DNA of 44,400 nt from Nitrospirota bacterium (GTDB lineage Bacteria > Nitrospirota > Nitrospiria > Nitrospirales > Nitrospiraceae). Below are positions 1 to 8,226 of this stretch, piece by piece. The notes beneath the pieces are model-generated. The model did not search any database. It was not told where the DNA came from and saw only the letters and a list, made by a program, of their open reading frames with translations. The stretch spans positions 1 through 44,400 of the forward strand of contig JACQEY010000227.1 in NCBI GenBank assembly GCA_016200355.1, in the 5' to 3' direction. Made by a program: the position numbers and the translations under genes. The stretch's first letter is position 1. Each line of letters begins with the position of its first letter.

Positions 1-78
1 ACGATTAAACCCGGCACCAGAATCTTTCGAGGTCGGTAGCCTCAAACCGAGAGAGTGAGATATCCGGGGGAAGGCACT

Positions 79-1665
79 ATGAAATATCGACGCGACATCT
101 CATCCACACTCACACTCCTCGCCCTCGCGCTTGGTCTCTTTATCGGATACCATGCGTGGCTGAAACCGACATATTTGACTCCGAGGTCCGCGTCGCAACA
201 GTCCTTGGAGCCTCATCCGCTGCAACCAACACCCAGCTTCACGTTGCCGGGAACGCAAGAATATCCGTCCTGGGACGTTCCGCAAACGCGACTGATCGAT
301 CCCGGACAAGCGCCAACTGATGCGCTCGGGCTCATTCGCGATGAAGTGGAAAAGGGAAACTACAAGGAAGCAGAACGCCGTTTGATGGCCCTCTCACACA
401 AAAAACGGGAGAACGCCCAGACTAAACGGTACATTGCAGCGCTCTGGAACAATCTCGGCGTACAACAGGAAAAGTTCGGCGGGAGCGTACTCTCTGTCAA
501 AGCCTTTAAGAAATCCGTCGCATCCGATCCCACCAATCCGCTTGCGCACATGAACCTGACACAAGCGTACTGGGAACTCCGTGATCCGGCGATGACACCT
601 CAGTTCCTCAACAGGGTGATTCGACTGAATCCCACCGATCCGTTCCCGCATCTTGCACTCGCCGAACTGCTGTTGGAGAAAGGCGATAAGACCTCGGCGA
701 TGCCCCATCTCGATCTCGCGCATCTACAAACCCAATACGATCTCAACCTCCGATCCTATCGAGATAAGTTGGTCGCAAAAGCGGGCGAGGAACACTCCGT
801 ACAGCATCAAACCGTGGCACTCGGCCCGTCATCCCAATCAGCAGCCATAGACACCGGACCAGCCTCGAATCCTCTTGAAGACCGTATGCCTCCTCCCTCA
901 ACACTATCCGTGAGTCCACCGCCTTCCTCCCTCGCTATTCAGGAAGTACGGCAGCCAAGACCGTTTCCCCCGCGAGACACTGCTCATTTCGTCGTTCAGT
1001 TCGACGGGCCTGACGATCAAACGACGTGGGTGCGTATTCGCGCCATGCTCGAATACGCCTATGAAGAGATTCCCCCGAAGTTCGGACAGGTTCCCGCCAG
1101 ACCCATCAAAGTTGTCCTCCACACAGGACAGGAATTTTCCGGTCCGGCAGGAGTCCCCGATTGGGCCGATACGTTGTTCGATCACACTTCTGGTTCGATC
1201 CATCTCCCCACTCAAGGCGCGCTCGAGGATCTCGCATTATTCAGCCGCGTGGTCCGTCATCAATTCGTCCATGCGCTCTTTCATGAACAGGCCAGGAATG
1301 GAAGGACCGCTCCTCCAACATGGCTCGTGGAAGGTCTGGCCATTCATCTGACAGAAGATCCCTGGCCGGACATGGAAGAGTCCCGACAAAAAAATCCTCC
1401 CCTCATGCCGCTGCCTTCCCTTCACGGATCCTGGACTCAGCTTCCCTCGTCGTCACTATCGACCGCATACCTCACGGCAAGTATTGCTACTCAGCATCTC
1501 ATCGATCGGTATAGCATACACACCGTTCGCCAGCTGATGAACGCACTCATGACCGGTCAGCCTCTTGAGACGGTGATGCAACAGAAATTGTCCATGTCGT
1601 ATGAGCAGTTTCAGCGCCAGTGGGCGCAAAGTCACAAGCCGCACATCAATGCAAGCGGTTCATGA
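79..1665 (+). CDS. Membrane-anchored TPR protein with peptidase MA-like domain
   Basis: The protein has 528 residues. A hydrophobic segment near residues 8-30 looks like an uncleaved signal anchor. TPR-like helices follow at about 85-220 (for example NNLGVQQEKFGGSVLSVKAF), then a Pro/Ser-rich linker and a C-terminal domain resembling the peptidase MA (gluzincin) family. In that domain a helix carries HQFVH (394-398) and a second helix carries WLVEGLAIH (E418), spaced as in HExxH...E zinc peptidases. The usual catalytic Glu of HExxH is Gln here, so hydrolytic activity is doubtful. I chose ATG 79 because GGGGGAAGG lies just upstream; an in-frame GTG at 55 is less likely. It is convergent with the next gene. 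Its role is unknown; envelope protein assembly or turnover is possible. Confidence 0.75.
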   Translation: MKYRRDISSTLTLLALALGLFIGYHAWLKPTYLTPRSASQQSLEPHPLQPTPSFTLPGTQEYPSWDVPQTRLIDPGQAPTDALGLIRDEVEKGNYKEAERRLMALSHKKRENAQTKRYIAALWNNLGVQQEKFGGSVLSVKAFKKSVASDPTNPLAHMNLTQAYWELRDPAMTPQFLNRVIRLNPTDPFPHLALAELLLEKGDKTSAMPHLDLAHLQTQYDLNLRSYRDKLVAKAGEEHSVQHQTVALGPSSQSAAIDTGPASNPLEDRMPPPSTLSVSPPPSSLAIQEVRQPRPFPPRDTAHFVVQFDGPDDQTTWVRIRAMLEYAYEEIPPKFGQVPARPIKVVLHTGQEFSGPAGVPDWADTLFDHTSGSIHLPTQGALEDLALFSRVVRHQFVHALFHEQARNGRTAPPTWLVEGLAIHLTEDPWPDMEESRQKNPPLMPLPSLHGSWTQLPSSSLSTAYLTASIATQHLIDRYSIHTVRQLMNALMTGQPLETVMQQKLSMSYEQFQRQWAQSHKPHINASGS

Positions 1666-1690
1666 CCGCGAGACTGGCGGGACGCGAGAG

Positions 1691-1757
1691 TTGATCTGGT
1701 TCGTCGGGTCTATCTAGTTCAACCAAACAAACAAGGCAACCCATATAAACAAGAGAC
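1691..1757. repeat. Pentamer-type intergenic hairpin, copy 1 (R1)
   Basis: An imperfect inverted repeat with left-arm words CTGGT/TAGTT and a right arm of AACCA/AACAA words, centred on AGTTCAACC near 1720. It lies between two convergent genes. It belongs to the same family as the copies at 9103, 9920, 14101, 14922, 27260, 36284 and 39888. Confidence 0.7.
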
Positions 1758-1853
1758 CGGACGGGCCGCGCGCTTTCGCGCTACAGACGATTGCTCGCGG
1801 GGCAGCAGGAGCAGTTACGCAGATTGGCATGTGATAGGACCGAAGGAGTGTGA

Positions 1854-2525
1854 CTACTTTACCTTGGAGAAGTCGGCGACAATTCTCGCCTCATTTCCAT
1901 CTTGAAGATTCACGACGAACACTGAGGCTGCAGTGGGATCAAATGTTTCGTAGGCAAACAGTGCGGTAAAGCGTGACCGGTAGGTCGGCCCGCTTCCCTC
2001 ATTCTTTCGGCCGCGTTCAGCTTTTCCGATATCGATGGGCTTGATCCTCTTGGCACCTTGTTGCAGCTCGATCAAGGCACCTTCTGCAAAGTATTCGTCG
2101 TCGCCACACAGCTGAACCTCAATCTCCATATTGGGCATGTCCACGACTTTCTTGATGAACTCATCGGGCATGCGCACATCCATTTTCCGCTTCTTGGATT
2201 CCGCCGCTTCCTGTCGGCCAAAGGCTTCAAGTCGATAGCGTTTGGTCCGAAGGATGGCGCTGGCTCCGCAGGGATCTTTCTCCGGATGGGCGCCCACACG
2301 CGTAACCATGGAGGCTTGCTGAAGAACCTTCTTGACATCTTCCGGGCTGTTGGCCTTCTCCATCGGTGCGCGCCCTGCTTCCAAGGCCTTCTGCGCCTCT
2401 TCCACTGAAAGCTTCACCTCGATCGCGAAAACCGGCTGGAGACCGACAACCGTCAACAGGCCCGCGACCGCACAAATGGCGACGCCACCGATTCGCGTCG
2501 CCGACGTCAGGCATCGCACGCTCAT
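1854..2525 (-). CDS. Secreted protein of unknown function
   Basis: The product has 223 residues. A signal peptide is evident (charged start, then VAICAVAGLLTVVGLQPVFA), followed by a soluble acidic/basic domain with no family I recognise. Two cysteines, in KDPCGAS and QLCGDDEY, could form a disulfide. The ATG at 2525 is preceded by GGAGGGAG, so I prefer it to the longer reading from 2594. It is the last gene of the minus-strand run MNIO-dus-maf, about 70 bp after maf, so it may be co-transcribed. Function cannot be assigned. Confidence 0.7.
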   Translation of the reverse strand: MSVRCLTSATRIGGVAICAVAGLLTVVGLQPVFAIEVKLSVEEAQKALEAGRAPMEKANSPEDVKKVLQQASMVTRVGAHPEKDPCGASAILRTKRYRLEAFGRQEAAESKKRKMDVRMPDEFIKKVVDMPNMEIEVQLCGDDEYFAEGALIELQQGAKRIKPIDIGKAERGRKNEGSGPTYRSRFTALFAYETFDPTAASVFVVNLQDGNEARIVADFSKVK

Positions 2526-2594
2526 GACTCCCTCCGCATACAAGACAAAGATTGATGGGGCGGTATTGTACGGAACCCCCCTGCCCCTTTGCAA

Positions 2595-3227
2595 TCAGAC
2601 TGAGAAGCGGGCCCAGTTGGCATAGGGCTTGGCAAGATAGAGTTCGTCGAGATCGACCGGTACTCTCACGCCGACTTGCGTCAGCAGCTGCGCGACCAGG
2701 CGGAGCGGCAGGCCGACCACCGTCGGAAAATCTCCGTCAATGGAATCGACTAAGTCGCCGCCCTCTCCTTGGATCGAATAGGCGCCGGCCTTACCAAGAC
2801 TTTCTCTTGTCGCAAGATACCGTTCATGCATCAGTTCATCGAATGGCTTCATCCGAACGACGGCCGTAGACAAAGCGACAATATCTATCGCACGAGCTGA
2901 ACAGACGAGCGCAACCGCCGTGTGTACGTGATGATCGAGACCGGCCAGGCTCCGAAGCATTTCACGGGCCTCCGCCAGATCGGCTGGTTTTCCGAGCACC
3001 TGATGATTCAACTCAATCACTGTGTCACTCCCCAGCACGATCGCATCCGGTTCTTGCCTCGCGACCGACTGGGCCTTGCCCTGCGCGAAAGACTGCACCT
3101 GTTCGATCACAGGACTGTCAACCTCCAGCCGCTCCTCGAAGGGCGGGCTTTCGACGTCGAAAGGGATGCCCAACAAGGCAAGCAGCTCGCGACGGCGCGG
3201 AGAGGTTGAAGCCAGAATAAGTGGCAT
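2595..3227 (-). CDS. maf: Maf-family nucleoside triphosphate pyrophosphatase
   Basis: The 210-residue length is normal for the family. Maf proteins hydrolyse non-canonical or modified nucleoside triphosphates to the monophosphate and pyrophosphate in the cytoplasm. Hallmarks seen are STSPRRRELL at the N-terminus, GSDTVIELNHQVLGKP in the middle, and the SIQGEGGDLVDSIDGDFPT...VGLPL block. The start codon directly follows the TAG of dus (TAG-ATG, no spacer), so translation is probably coupled. Which subgroup (dTTP/UTP or m7GTP type) it belongs to cannot be settled by eye. Confidence 0.93.
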   Translation of the reverse strand: MPLILASTSPRRRELLALLGIPFDVESPPFEERLEVDSPVIEQVQSFAQGKAQSVARQEPDAIVLGSDTVIELNHQVLGKPADLAEAREMLRSLAGLDHHVHTAVALVCSARAIDIVALSTAVVRMKPFDELMHERYLATRESLGKAGAYSIQGEGGDLVDSIDGDFPTVVGLPLRLVAQLLTQVGVRVPVDLDELYLAKPYANWARFSV

Positions 3228-4403
3228 CTACAACGCCGGAGAGGGCTCTGCGGAAATAAGAGGTTCGAGCTGCATCTGGTCAGAAACCTCGGTGAGGCTC
3301 GCGCTGTGTATGCGAAAATCGGCGAGTACCCGCTCCAAATCAGCAATCGAAGAGACTCGAAACATGCTAGCTCGTAGCGAGGCGGCATGGGGAAATCCTT
3401 TGCAGTACCAGCCCAGATGTTTGCGCATCCGCCGAAACTGGCCCTGCCCACAGGCCGCTTCAAACCGTCTGGCATGATCGAGTAGCACCTCGAAGCGATC
3501 GTCGAGTGTCGGCAGCCACGGTTCGGGTCCCTCCTCAGACCGATGCTGCTGGAGAACAAGTCGCGCCTCTTCTTTCTGCCGAAAGAACCAGGGGGCTCCG
3601 AGTGCGGCTCGTCCGACCAACACGCCATCGACTCCGGTGTCCCGCACGCGACGGACAACGTCGTGGTAACTATGCACGTCCCCATTGCCAAACAGCAAAG
3701 TTCCGCTCCCTCGCACGATCTTCGCCGCCCGGGCAATGGCGTTCCAATCCGCTTCCCCTCGATACATTTGCTGCAAAGTGCGGCCATGCAGAGAAATGAC
3801 CGCCGGCTGTTCCATGAGGAGATGTTCGATCCATTGGTCGATAACCACCACGTCGTAGCCGAGGCGTGTCTTGACGGACAGGGGGATCGTCTGCCGGACG
3901 AGTGTGCGGGCGTCCTGCCGTTGCTCGTTCATCCGCTGAATCGCCTCCACTCTGCCAGGCTTGAGACCTGCTCCCTCAAGGGTCTGACCGGATGCCCAAT
4001 CGGCGATTCCTTGTCGAGCAGCCCGCATGATCTCATGGGCTACATCCGGCGTTCTGATCAGCCCCGCACCCGATCCGGATGAGGCCACACTCCGCGAGGG
4101 ACAGCCCATGTTGATATCCAATCCATCAAACCCCAACTCACAAACTGCGTGAGCGGCCTGGTAGAAAAGGTCCGGCTCTTTCCCATAGAGCTGCGCAACG
4201 ATCGGTCGTTCAGCCTCATGATAGATGAGAGAGTCCAGCAGGAACTCCGGTCCTCGGCAGACGTCATGCACATGCGTGAACTCCGTGAAGGAGACATCCG
4301 GCTTCCCGTGCATCGCCACGGTATGGCGAAACGTCGCATCCGTGACCCCATCCATCGGAGCCATCCCGATGATCGGTCTGGTGAGTGACTGCCAGAAACT
4401 CAT
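3228..4403 (-). CDS. dus: tRNA-dihydrouridine synthase
   Basis: This 391-residue flavoenzyme would reduce uridine to dihydrouridine in tRNA. Diagnostic features are the N-terminal GMAPMDGVTDATFR, the active-site region DINMGCPSRSVASSGSGAGL with its conserved Cys, the VKTRLGYD strand, HGRTLQQMYRGEADW and the phosphate-binding GNGDVHS. The ATG overlaps the stop of the upstream MNIO gene by ATGA, and the stop abuts the maf start, which makes a compact operon. I do not assign a DusA/B/C subclass. Confidence 0.93.
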   Translation of the reverse strand: MSFWQSLTRPIIGMAPMDGVTDATFRHTVAMHGKPDVSFTEFTHVHDVCRGPEFLLDSLIYHEAERPIVAQLYGKEPDLFYQAAHAVCELGFDGLDINMGCPSRSVASSGSGAGLIRTPDVAHEIMRAARQGIADWASGQTLEGAGLKPGRVEAIQRMNEQRQDARTLVRQTIPLSVKTRLGYDVVVIDQWIEHLLMEQPAVISLHGRTLQQMYRGEADWNAIARAAKIVRGSGTLLFGNGDVHSYHDVVRRVRDTGVDGVLVGRAALGAPWFFRQKEEARLVLQQHRSEEGPEPWLPTLDDRFEVLLDHARRFEAACGQGQFRRMRKHLGWYCKGFPHAASLRASMFRVSSIADLERVLADFRIHSASLTEVSDQMQLEPLISAEPSPAL

Positions 4404-5890
4404 TGGGATGGCTCCATCTCCATCACAGGTTCTCCCACTTCATTCGCCTGGGCATAGGCCAAGCGCAAGCTGTCACTTTCCTGTTCAGCGAAGACACGCG
4501 CATCCGGCGCACGCTCCGTCACAAATTCGAGAAACCGTTCGATCTTGAGGAGGAAGAAATCATACGAGTGCGTAAGCGGCCGTGGCGACCGAAACCAGAA
4601 GGACACAAACTCAGTCAGACAAACACCCCGCTCAACCAACGCTCGGCAGGTCTGCGGAAACATCTCTTCGAGGTCTCCTCCCCAATGCAAAATCTCGTGC
4701 GGCAAATAGGACTCTCGATACCGTGTTAAGCCGGTCGCATCCGAGGCCACGTCCTGCCACTCAATCCCAATAATGGGAACTTGTCCTGAGATAATTTGCG
4801 CGTAGCGCGCATAGTCATCCCGTAATTGCTGTCGATCCGACTGGCACACTGGCTCCTGAACTGAAGCTGGACAAGGATGTAGTCCCATTAATGGCTTTAC
4901 AGCCGTTCCTCTGGCCATCGTCTGCTGAACGAGGAAGGAGAAACGCCGAACGGTCTCCGCATACTCCTCCACAATCATCTCAATCGGTTTGGTGTCCACT
5001 TCAAGCGCCACCGCCCGGAGGCTTACGAGATTCGAATGGGCCAGAACCTGTTCGAGCATGCTGAAGAGGATCGACGGAATTGGGGCGGCATGGGCATCGA
5101 TCCATTCAGGAAGCCCCTCTCCGGCCTTTGGTTCACCAACCGTCTCATGGCAGGCCAACCCCGCTACGTGGATTTCGATGACCCGCTCCAAAGGAAATTC
5201 GTCGAGGAACGCCCCAACGAATCGTTCAAGCGATATCTGTCGGCAAGCGGCGGTATAGCGATAAGCCGTCCAGAGGTGTCCGATGTCCAGCACAAGACCG
5301 CAGGGTACCAACGCGGTGATGAGCCGAAAAAAGTGAGGAATCGGTATTGTGCCTGCGAAAAAATAAGTGAGCGGCGGCATCTCCAAGAGAAAGAGCGGTG
5401 CGGTTCCGTCCGCCCGGCGACCCTGCCGATCCATTGCCTGCTGAACCGTCACAATATTTGCTGCCACCACCTCAGCGCTCAGCCGCGTATATAACGGAGG
5501 GATATAGGTGCCGAACGAGTAGCCCGCCATCTGCTTCATCGCACATTCATGATTCAGCCAGAGACTTTGTATGCTGTTGAGTTGCGTGACCATCTCGCCG
5601 ACGTCCTGCTGAAAAAACGGAGACTCTTGAACGTCCGGCTGAGTGATCCACAGGCCTTCCCCGTGGTACGCCAGCGGTATATCCGACACAGCCTGTCGAA
5701 CCGTTGTCAGGGCGGTCGTCGCCGCCTTAAAGACTTCGAGATAACCCGGCTGGAGCTTTCGCTCTCTGAGCTTGTTCACCAGCTCAAATAGATTGGGGGA
5801 ATAGACGTCGACTGAGAGCCCCATCCCCAGCGGGGGAATGTTCCTGAGGCGGCGCTGAAAGTCCTGTTGAACGAAATCGGAATCAGGCAT
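4400..5890 (-). CDS. DUF692/MNIO-type iron oxidase with C-terminal fused domain
   Basis: The protein has 496 residues. Residues ~20-320 match the DUF692 TIM-barrel family, now called multinuclear non-heme iron oxidases (MNIO; for example MbnB and TglH). These modify Cys- or Asn-containing ribosomal peptides, usually together with a partner protein. Visible ligand-type blocks are YHGEGLWI (H76), LNHECA (H114/E115), LLEMP (E170), LVLDIGH (D202/H205), EIHVAG (H241), IDAH (D265/H267) and LEVD. Several differ from the common ENP and DVNN forms. Residues ~350-460 form an added all-helical domain (RYRESYLPHEIL...EEMFPQTCRALVE...IERFLEFV) that resembles the DUF2063-type partner of MNIO enzymes; this is pattern recognition only. 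No obvious precursor peptide lies next to it. It overlaps dus by 4 nt. Confidence 0.75.
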   Translation of the reverse strand: MPDSDFVQQDFQRRLRNIPPLGMGLSVDVYSPNLFELVNKLRERKLQPGYLEVFKAATTALTTVRQAVSDIPLAYHGEGLWITQPDVQESPFFQQDVGEMVTQLNSIQSLWLNHECAMKQMAGYSFGTYIPPLYTRLSAEVVAANIVTVQQAMDRQGRRADGTAPLFLLEMPPLTYFFAGTIPIPHFFRLITALVPCGLVLDIGHLWTAYRYTAACRQISLERFVGAFLDEFPLERVIEIHVAGLACHETVGEPKAGEGLPEWIDAHAAPIPSILFSMLEQVLAHSNLVSLRAVALEVDTKPIEMIVEEYAETVRRFSFLVQQTMARGTAVKPLMGLHPCPASVQEPVCQSDRQQLRDDYARYAQIISGQVPIIGIEWQDVASDATGLTRYRESYLPHEILHWGGDLEEMFPQTCRALVERGVCLTEFVSFWFRSPRPLTHSYDFFLLKIERFLEFVTERAPDARVFAEQESDSLRLAYAQANEVGEPVMEMEPSQ

Positions 5891-5925
5891 AGGATCAACC
5901 CTTGTGCTGTTCTGACAATTGGCCT

Positions 5926-5955
5926 AGTCTATTCGCCGAACCCCTTGTTTGACAA
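5926..5955 (-). promoter_or_regulatory. Candidate sigma70-type promoter of the MNIO-dus-maf operon
   Basis: On the minus strand, TTGTCA (complement of 5950-5955) and TAGACT (complement of 5926-5931) are separated by 18 bp. This would give a leader of roughly 28 nt before the ATG at 5890. The -35 box lies within the palindrome at 5942-5958. Confidence 0.45.
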
Positions 5956-5958
5956 GGG
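5942..5958. promoter_or_regulatory. Palindrome overlapping the -35 box, possible operator
   Basis: A perfect 7-bp inverted repeat, CCCTTGT-TTG-ACAAGGG, lies in the divergent gap between the MNIO operon and the CBS-PilZ gene. Its position over the candidate -35 box would suit a repressor site. A transcript hairpin is the alternative. Confidence 0.4.
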
Positions 5959-6065
5959 AAGCCCCGTTCACGGTCGCGGCGGCTCCGTCTGCTATACTTG
6001 GCTTACGTCGCCAGGGGTGGGCCCTCACGAATCGTGCAGGCGCGAATCGGAGCAGTCTCGAGCCC

Positions 6066-6842
6066 ATGACGAACGACGACGGCAAACCCTTCACGACGAC
6101 ACATCTGATACCGACTATGGTTGCCCATATGATGACACCAGGGGTCGTGCAAGTTCCGGGAGACGTATCTGTCAGCGAGGCGGCAATACTGCTCGAGCGA
6201 GAGCATGCGCCCTGTCTGCTCATCAAGGATACCGACACGCAATTCGGCCTTATGACGCCGACCGACATTGTGAAGAAAGTCGTTGCTCAGGGGCTCGAAC
6301 CGCACGATATCGAAGTCCGGACGATCATGACACGCCCGGTGGAGTTCATCGAGTACGATGAGGCCTTAACAGAGGCCTCGACACTCATGATGGCGACGGG
6401 CGCCTCTCTCTTAATCGTCACCAAACAAAATCAACCAGTTGGGGTGCTCAGTGCGCAAGACCTGATGCTCAGCCCGCCTAGACGTGGCGCAAGAATCCCC
6501 GTCGTGATGAGTGTGGTCGGACGAGCCTCAGCGCAGGGGCTCAACTATAACGCCATGATTACCCAACTGAGCCATGTCGGAGCATTGGTCGAATCGACCA
6601 CGAAGATCCTGGCAGGAACGGACGTCGTGCTGGCGTTTTCCATTTCTGGTCAAAACACTCCCTTAACCATTCATGGAACGGTCCTGACTAGCGAAGTTCC
6701 GGGGGCAGGGCCAAATGACCCATCGAACAGAAACCGCACTTGGCATATCGATATTCAGTTCACTGACCTCTCATCGACCGATCTCGCTCGTATCAGAGCC
6801 TGGGCGCTTCAAACAATGCCTCCTTCATCCAATCCCTCCTAG
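6066..6842 (+). CDS. CBS-domain pair with C-terminal PilZ-like domain
   Basis: The protein has 258 residues. Two CBS motifs lie at about 17-72 (VAHMMTPGVVQVPGDVSVSEAA) and 85-137 (VRTIMTRPVEFIEYDEALTEA); CBS pairs typically bind adenosine nucleotides. Residues ~140-250 look like a PilZ domain, with RRGAR (RxxxR) followed by QLSHVG in place of the D/NxSxxG motif. Cyclic-di-GMP binding is therefore possible but uncertain. The combination would be a cytoplasmic dual-ligand sensor. I chose ATG 6066 because the longer reading from 5949 runs through the divergent promoter region; no strong ribosome site is visible. The stop codon TAG is also the first base triplet of repeat element P1. Confidence 0.75.
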   Translation: MTNDDGKPFTTTHLIPTMVAHMMTPGVVQVPGDVSVSEAAILLEREHAPCLLIKDTDTQFGLMTPTDIVKKVVAQGLEPHDIEVRTIMTRPVEFIEYDEALTEASTLMMATGASLLIVTKQNQPVGVLSAQDLMLSPPRRGARIPVVMSVVGRASAQGLNYNAMITQLSHVGALVESTTKILAGTDVVLAFSISGQNTPLTIHGTVLTSEVPGAGPNDPSNRNRTWHIDIQFTDLSSTDLARIRAWALQTMPPSSNPS

Positions 6843-7027
6843 GAACCTGTCCAACATTGACCGTTCTACTGCAGCGAATGAGGGCCACGCATCTACTTTG
6901 TTCTCGGCCTCGAAAAATCCTCAACGTATTCCAGTGAATACGCCTCTGGTTTTTCTGAACCTGCGGTCGCGCATCTGCCTGGCCCTCCTTTGCCTCATCA
7001 CAAAGGCAATGTCAGACAGGCTCCTGG
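6840..7027. repeat. MITE-like element P1 with TAGGARCCTGTC terminal repeats
   Basis: The left end TAGGAACCTGTCCAACATTG (6840) is mirrored at the right end by GGCAATGTCAGACAGGCTCC (complement GGAGCCTGTCTGACATTGCC). Inside is a hairpin core, CCTCAACGTATTCCAGTGAA...TACGCCTC, shared with P2-P4. Its length and terminal repeats resemble a non-autonomous element. It carries no credible gene. Confidence 0.65.
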
Positions 7028-7050
7028 TCTCATAAATATATTCAGTTCTT

Positions 7051-7079
7051 TTGACCAACAGACGATCAGCTGATAGAAT
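7051..7079 (+). promoter_or_regulatory. Sigma70-type promoter for the LOG-family gene
   Basis: TTGACC (7051-7056), a 17-bp spacer and TAGAAT (7074-7079) match the consensus at 5 of 6 positions in each box. An AT-rich stretch lies upstream. The predicted leader is about 28 nt to ATG 7114. Confidence 0.7.
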
Positions 7080-7113
7080 TTTTTCTCCTTAGAATGATAA
7101 ACCATAACTCTAC

Positions 7114-8169
7114 ATGGATGACCCAATGAAGACGTCCCACACCCGTTCCCATTCCCTCCCCTCGAACGAGGAGTTGCTCAGCCAAATTCGCCTGCTGCTT
7201 GACAGTCCGGAAGACGACTTGCAAGCTGCGATCATGAAGGAACTCTTGGCTGGGACGCTTCGGCTCCACGATTCTCATCTGGACATCCTGGACCTCAAGA
7301 TCGTCAATCGTGCCGTAAAAGAACTGCGTCACGCCTTCCGCGTATTTCATAACTATCGAGATCGGCACAAAATCAGCATCTTCGGTTCAGCCCGCACTGC
7401 CTTGGGTGATCCGAACTACCAGATGGCGTTCCAGTTTTCCCGTCGGATCGTCGAGGAAGGGTTCATGGTCATTACCGGGGGCGCCGACGGGATCATGCGC
7501 GCCTGCCAGGAGGGCGCCGGGCGAGAGAACAGCTTCGGGGTCAATATCATGCTGCCCTTCGAACAAGGCCCAAACGCCACGATCGCCGATGACCCTAAGC
7601 TCGTCACGTTCAAATACTTCTTCACCCGCAAACTCATCTTTCAGAAAGAGGCCAACGCCATTGCCTTGTTTCCGGGCGGTTTCGGGACGCATGATGAAGG
7701 ATTTGAAATCTTAACCCTCGCCCAGACCGGCAAGAGCGATCCCCAGCCGATCGTGTGTCTCCAGGCTCCCGGCTGCGACTATTGGGACGACTGGTACGCC
7801 TTCGTCACACGCCAACTCTTGGCCCGTCAACTGATCAACCCTGAAGATCTAAGCCTGTTCAAAATCACCACGTCCGTGGACGACGCAATCGATGAGATCA
7901 GGCGCTTTTACCGCCGATTCCATTCCATTCGCTATGTGGGCCGGCTCTTGGCCATGCGACTGAAAACCCGCATATCTCCAGAACAGGTGGCCAGCCTTCA
8001 TGACACGTTTGGCGATCTGTTATCCGAGGGCACCTTCGAATTGCGCGGGCCGCTCCCCGAAGAACTCGACGAGCCGGACCTGATGGACTTACCTCGGGTG
8101 ACCTTTAATTCCAACCGCCGGAGCGCGAGCCGGCTGCGTCAGTTGATCGACCATCTCAACGCACTCTGA
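7114..8169 (+). CDS. LOG-family (TIGR00730-like) Rossmann-fold protein
   Basis: The protein has 351 residues. The central part carries the family's nucleotide-binding blocks: ISIFGSARTA, VITGGADGIMRACQEGAGREN and the signature PGGFGTHDEGFEILT (PGGxGTxxE). Members once annotated as lysine decarboxylases are mostly nucleotide 5'-monophosphate phosphoribohydrolases. The flanking N-terminal (~90) and C-terminal (~90) extensions make this a long-form member whose substrate is not established. ATG 7126 is an alternative start; neither has a clear Shine-Dalgarno, but the promoter at 7051-7079 fits 7114. Confidence 0.85.
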   Translation: MDDPMKTSHTRSHSLPSNEELLSQIRLLLDSPEDDLQAAIMKELLAGTLRLHDSHLDILDLKIVNRAVKELRHAFRVFHNYRDRHKISIFGSARTALGDPNYQMAFQFSRRIVEEGFMVITGGADGIMRACQEGAGRENSFGVNIMLPFEQGPNATIADDPKLVTFKYFFTRKLIFQKEANAIALFPGGFGTHDEGFEILTLAQTGKSDPQPIVCLQAPGCDYWDDWYAFVTRQLLARQLINPEDLSLFKITTSVDDAIDEIRRFYRRFHSIRYVGRLLAMRLKTRISPEQVASLHDTFGDLLSEGTFELRGPLPEELDEPDLMDLPRVTFNSNRRSASRLRQLIDHLNAL

Positions 8170-8197
8170 CCTCTTTTCACAAAGAGGCTTTAGTCTC

Positions 8198-8223
8198 GGC
8201 GGAGCATCGTGGTATGCTCCGCC
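8198..8223 (+). promoter_or_regulatory. Perfect hairpin at the start of the DHH gene
   Basis: GGCGGAGCAT (8198-8207) and ATGCTCCGCC (8214-8223) form a 10-bp stem with a 6-nt loop. The hairpin ends three bases before ATG 8227 and holds an in-frame GTG (8209) in its loop side. It has no T-run, so control of translation initiation is more likely than termination. Confidence 0.5.
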
Positions 8224-8226
8224 ACA

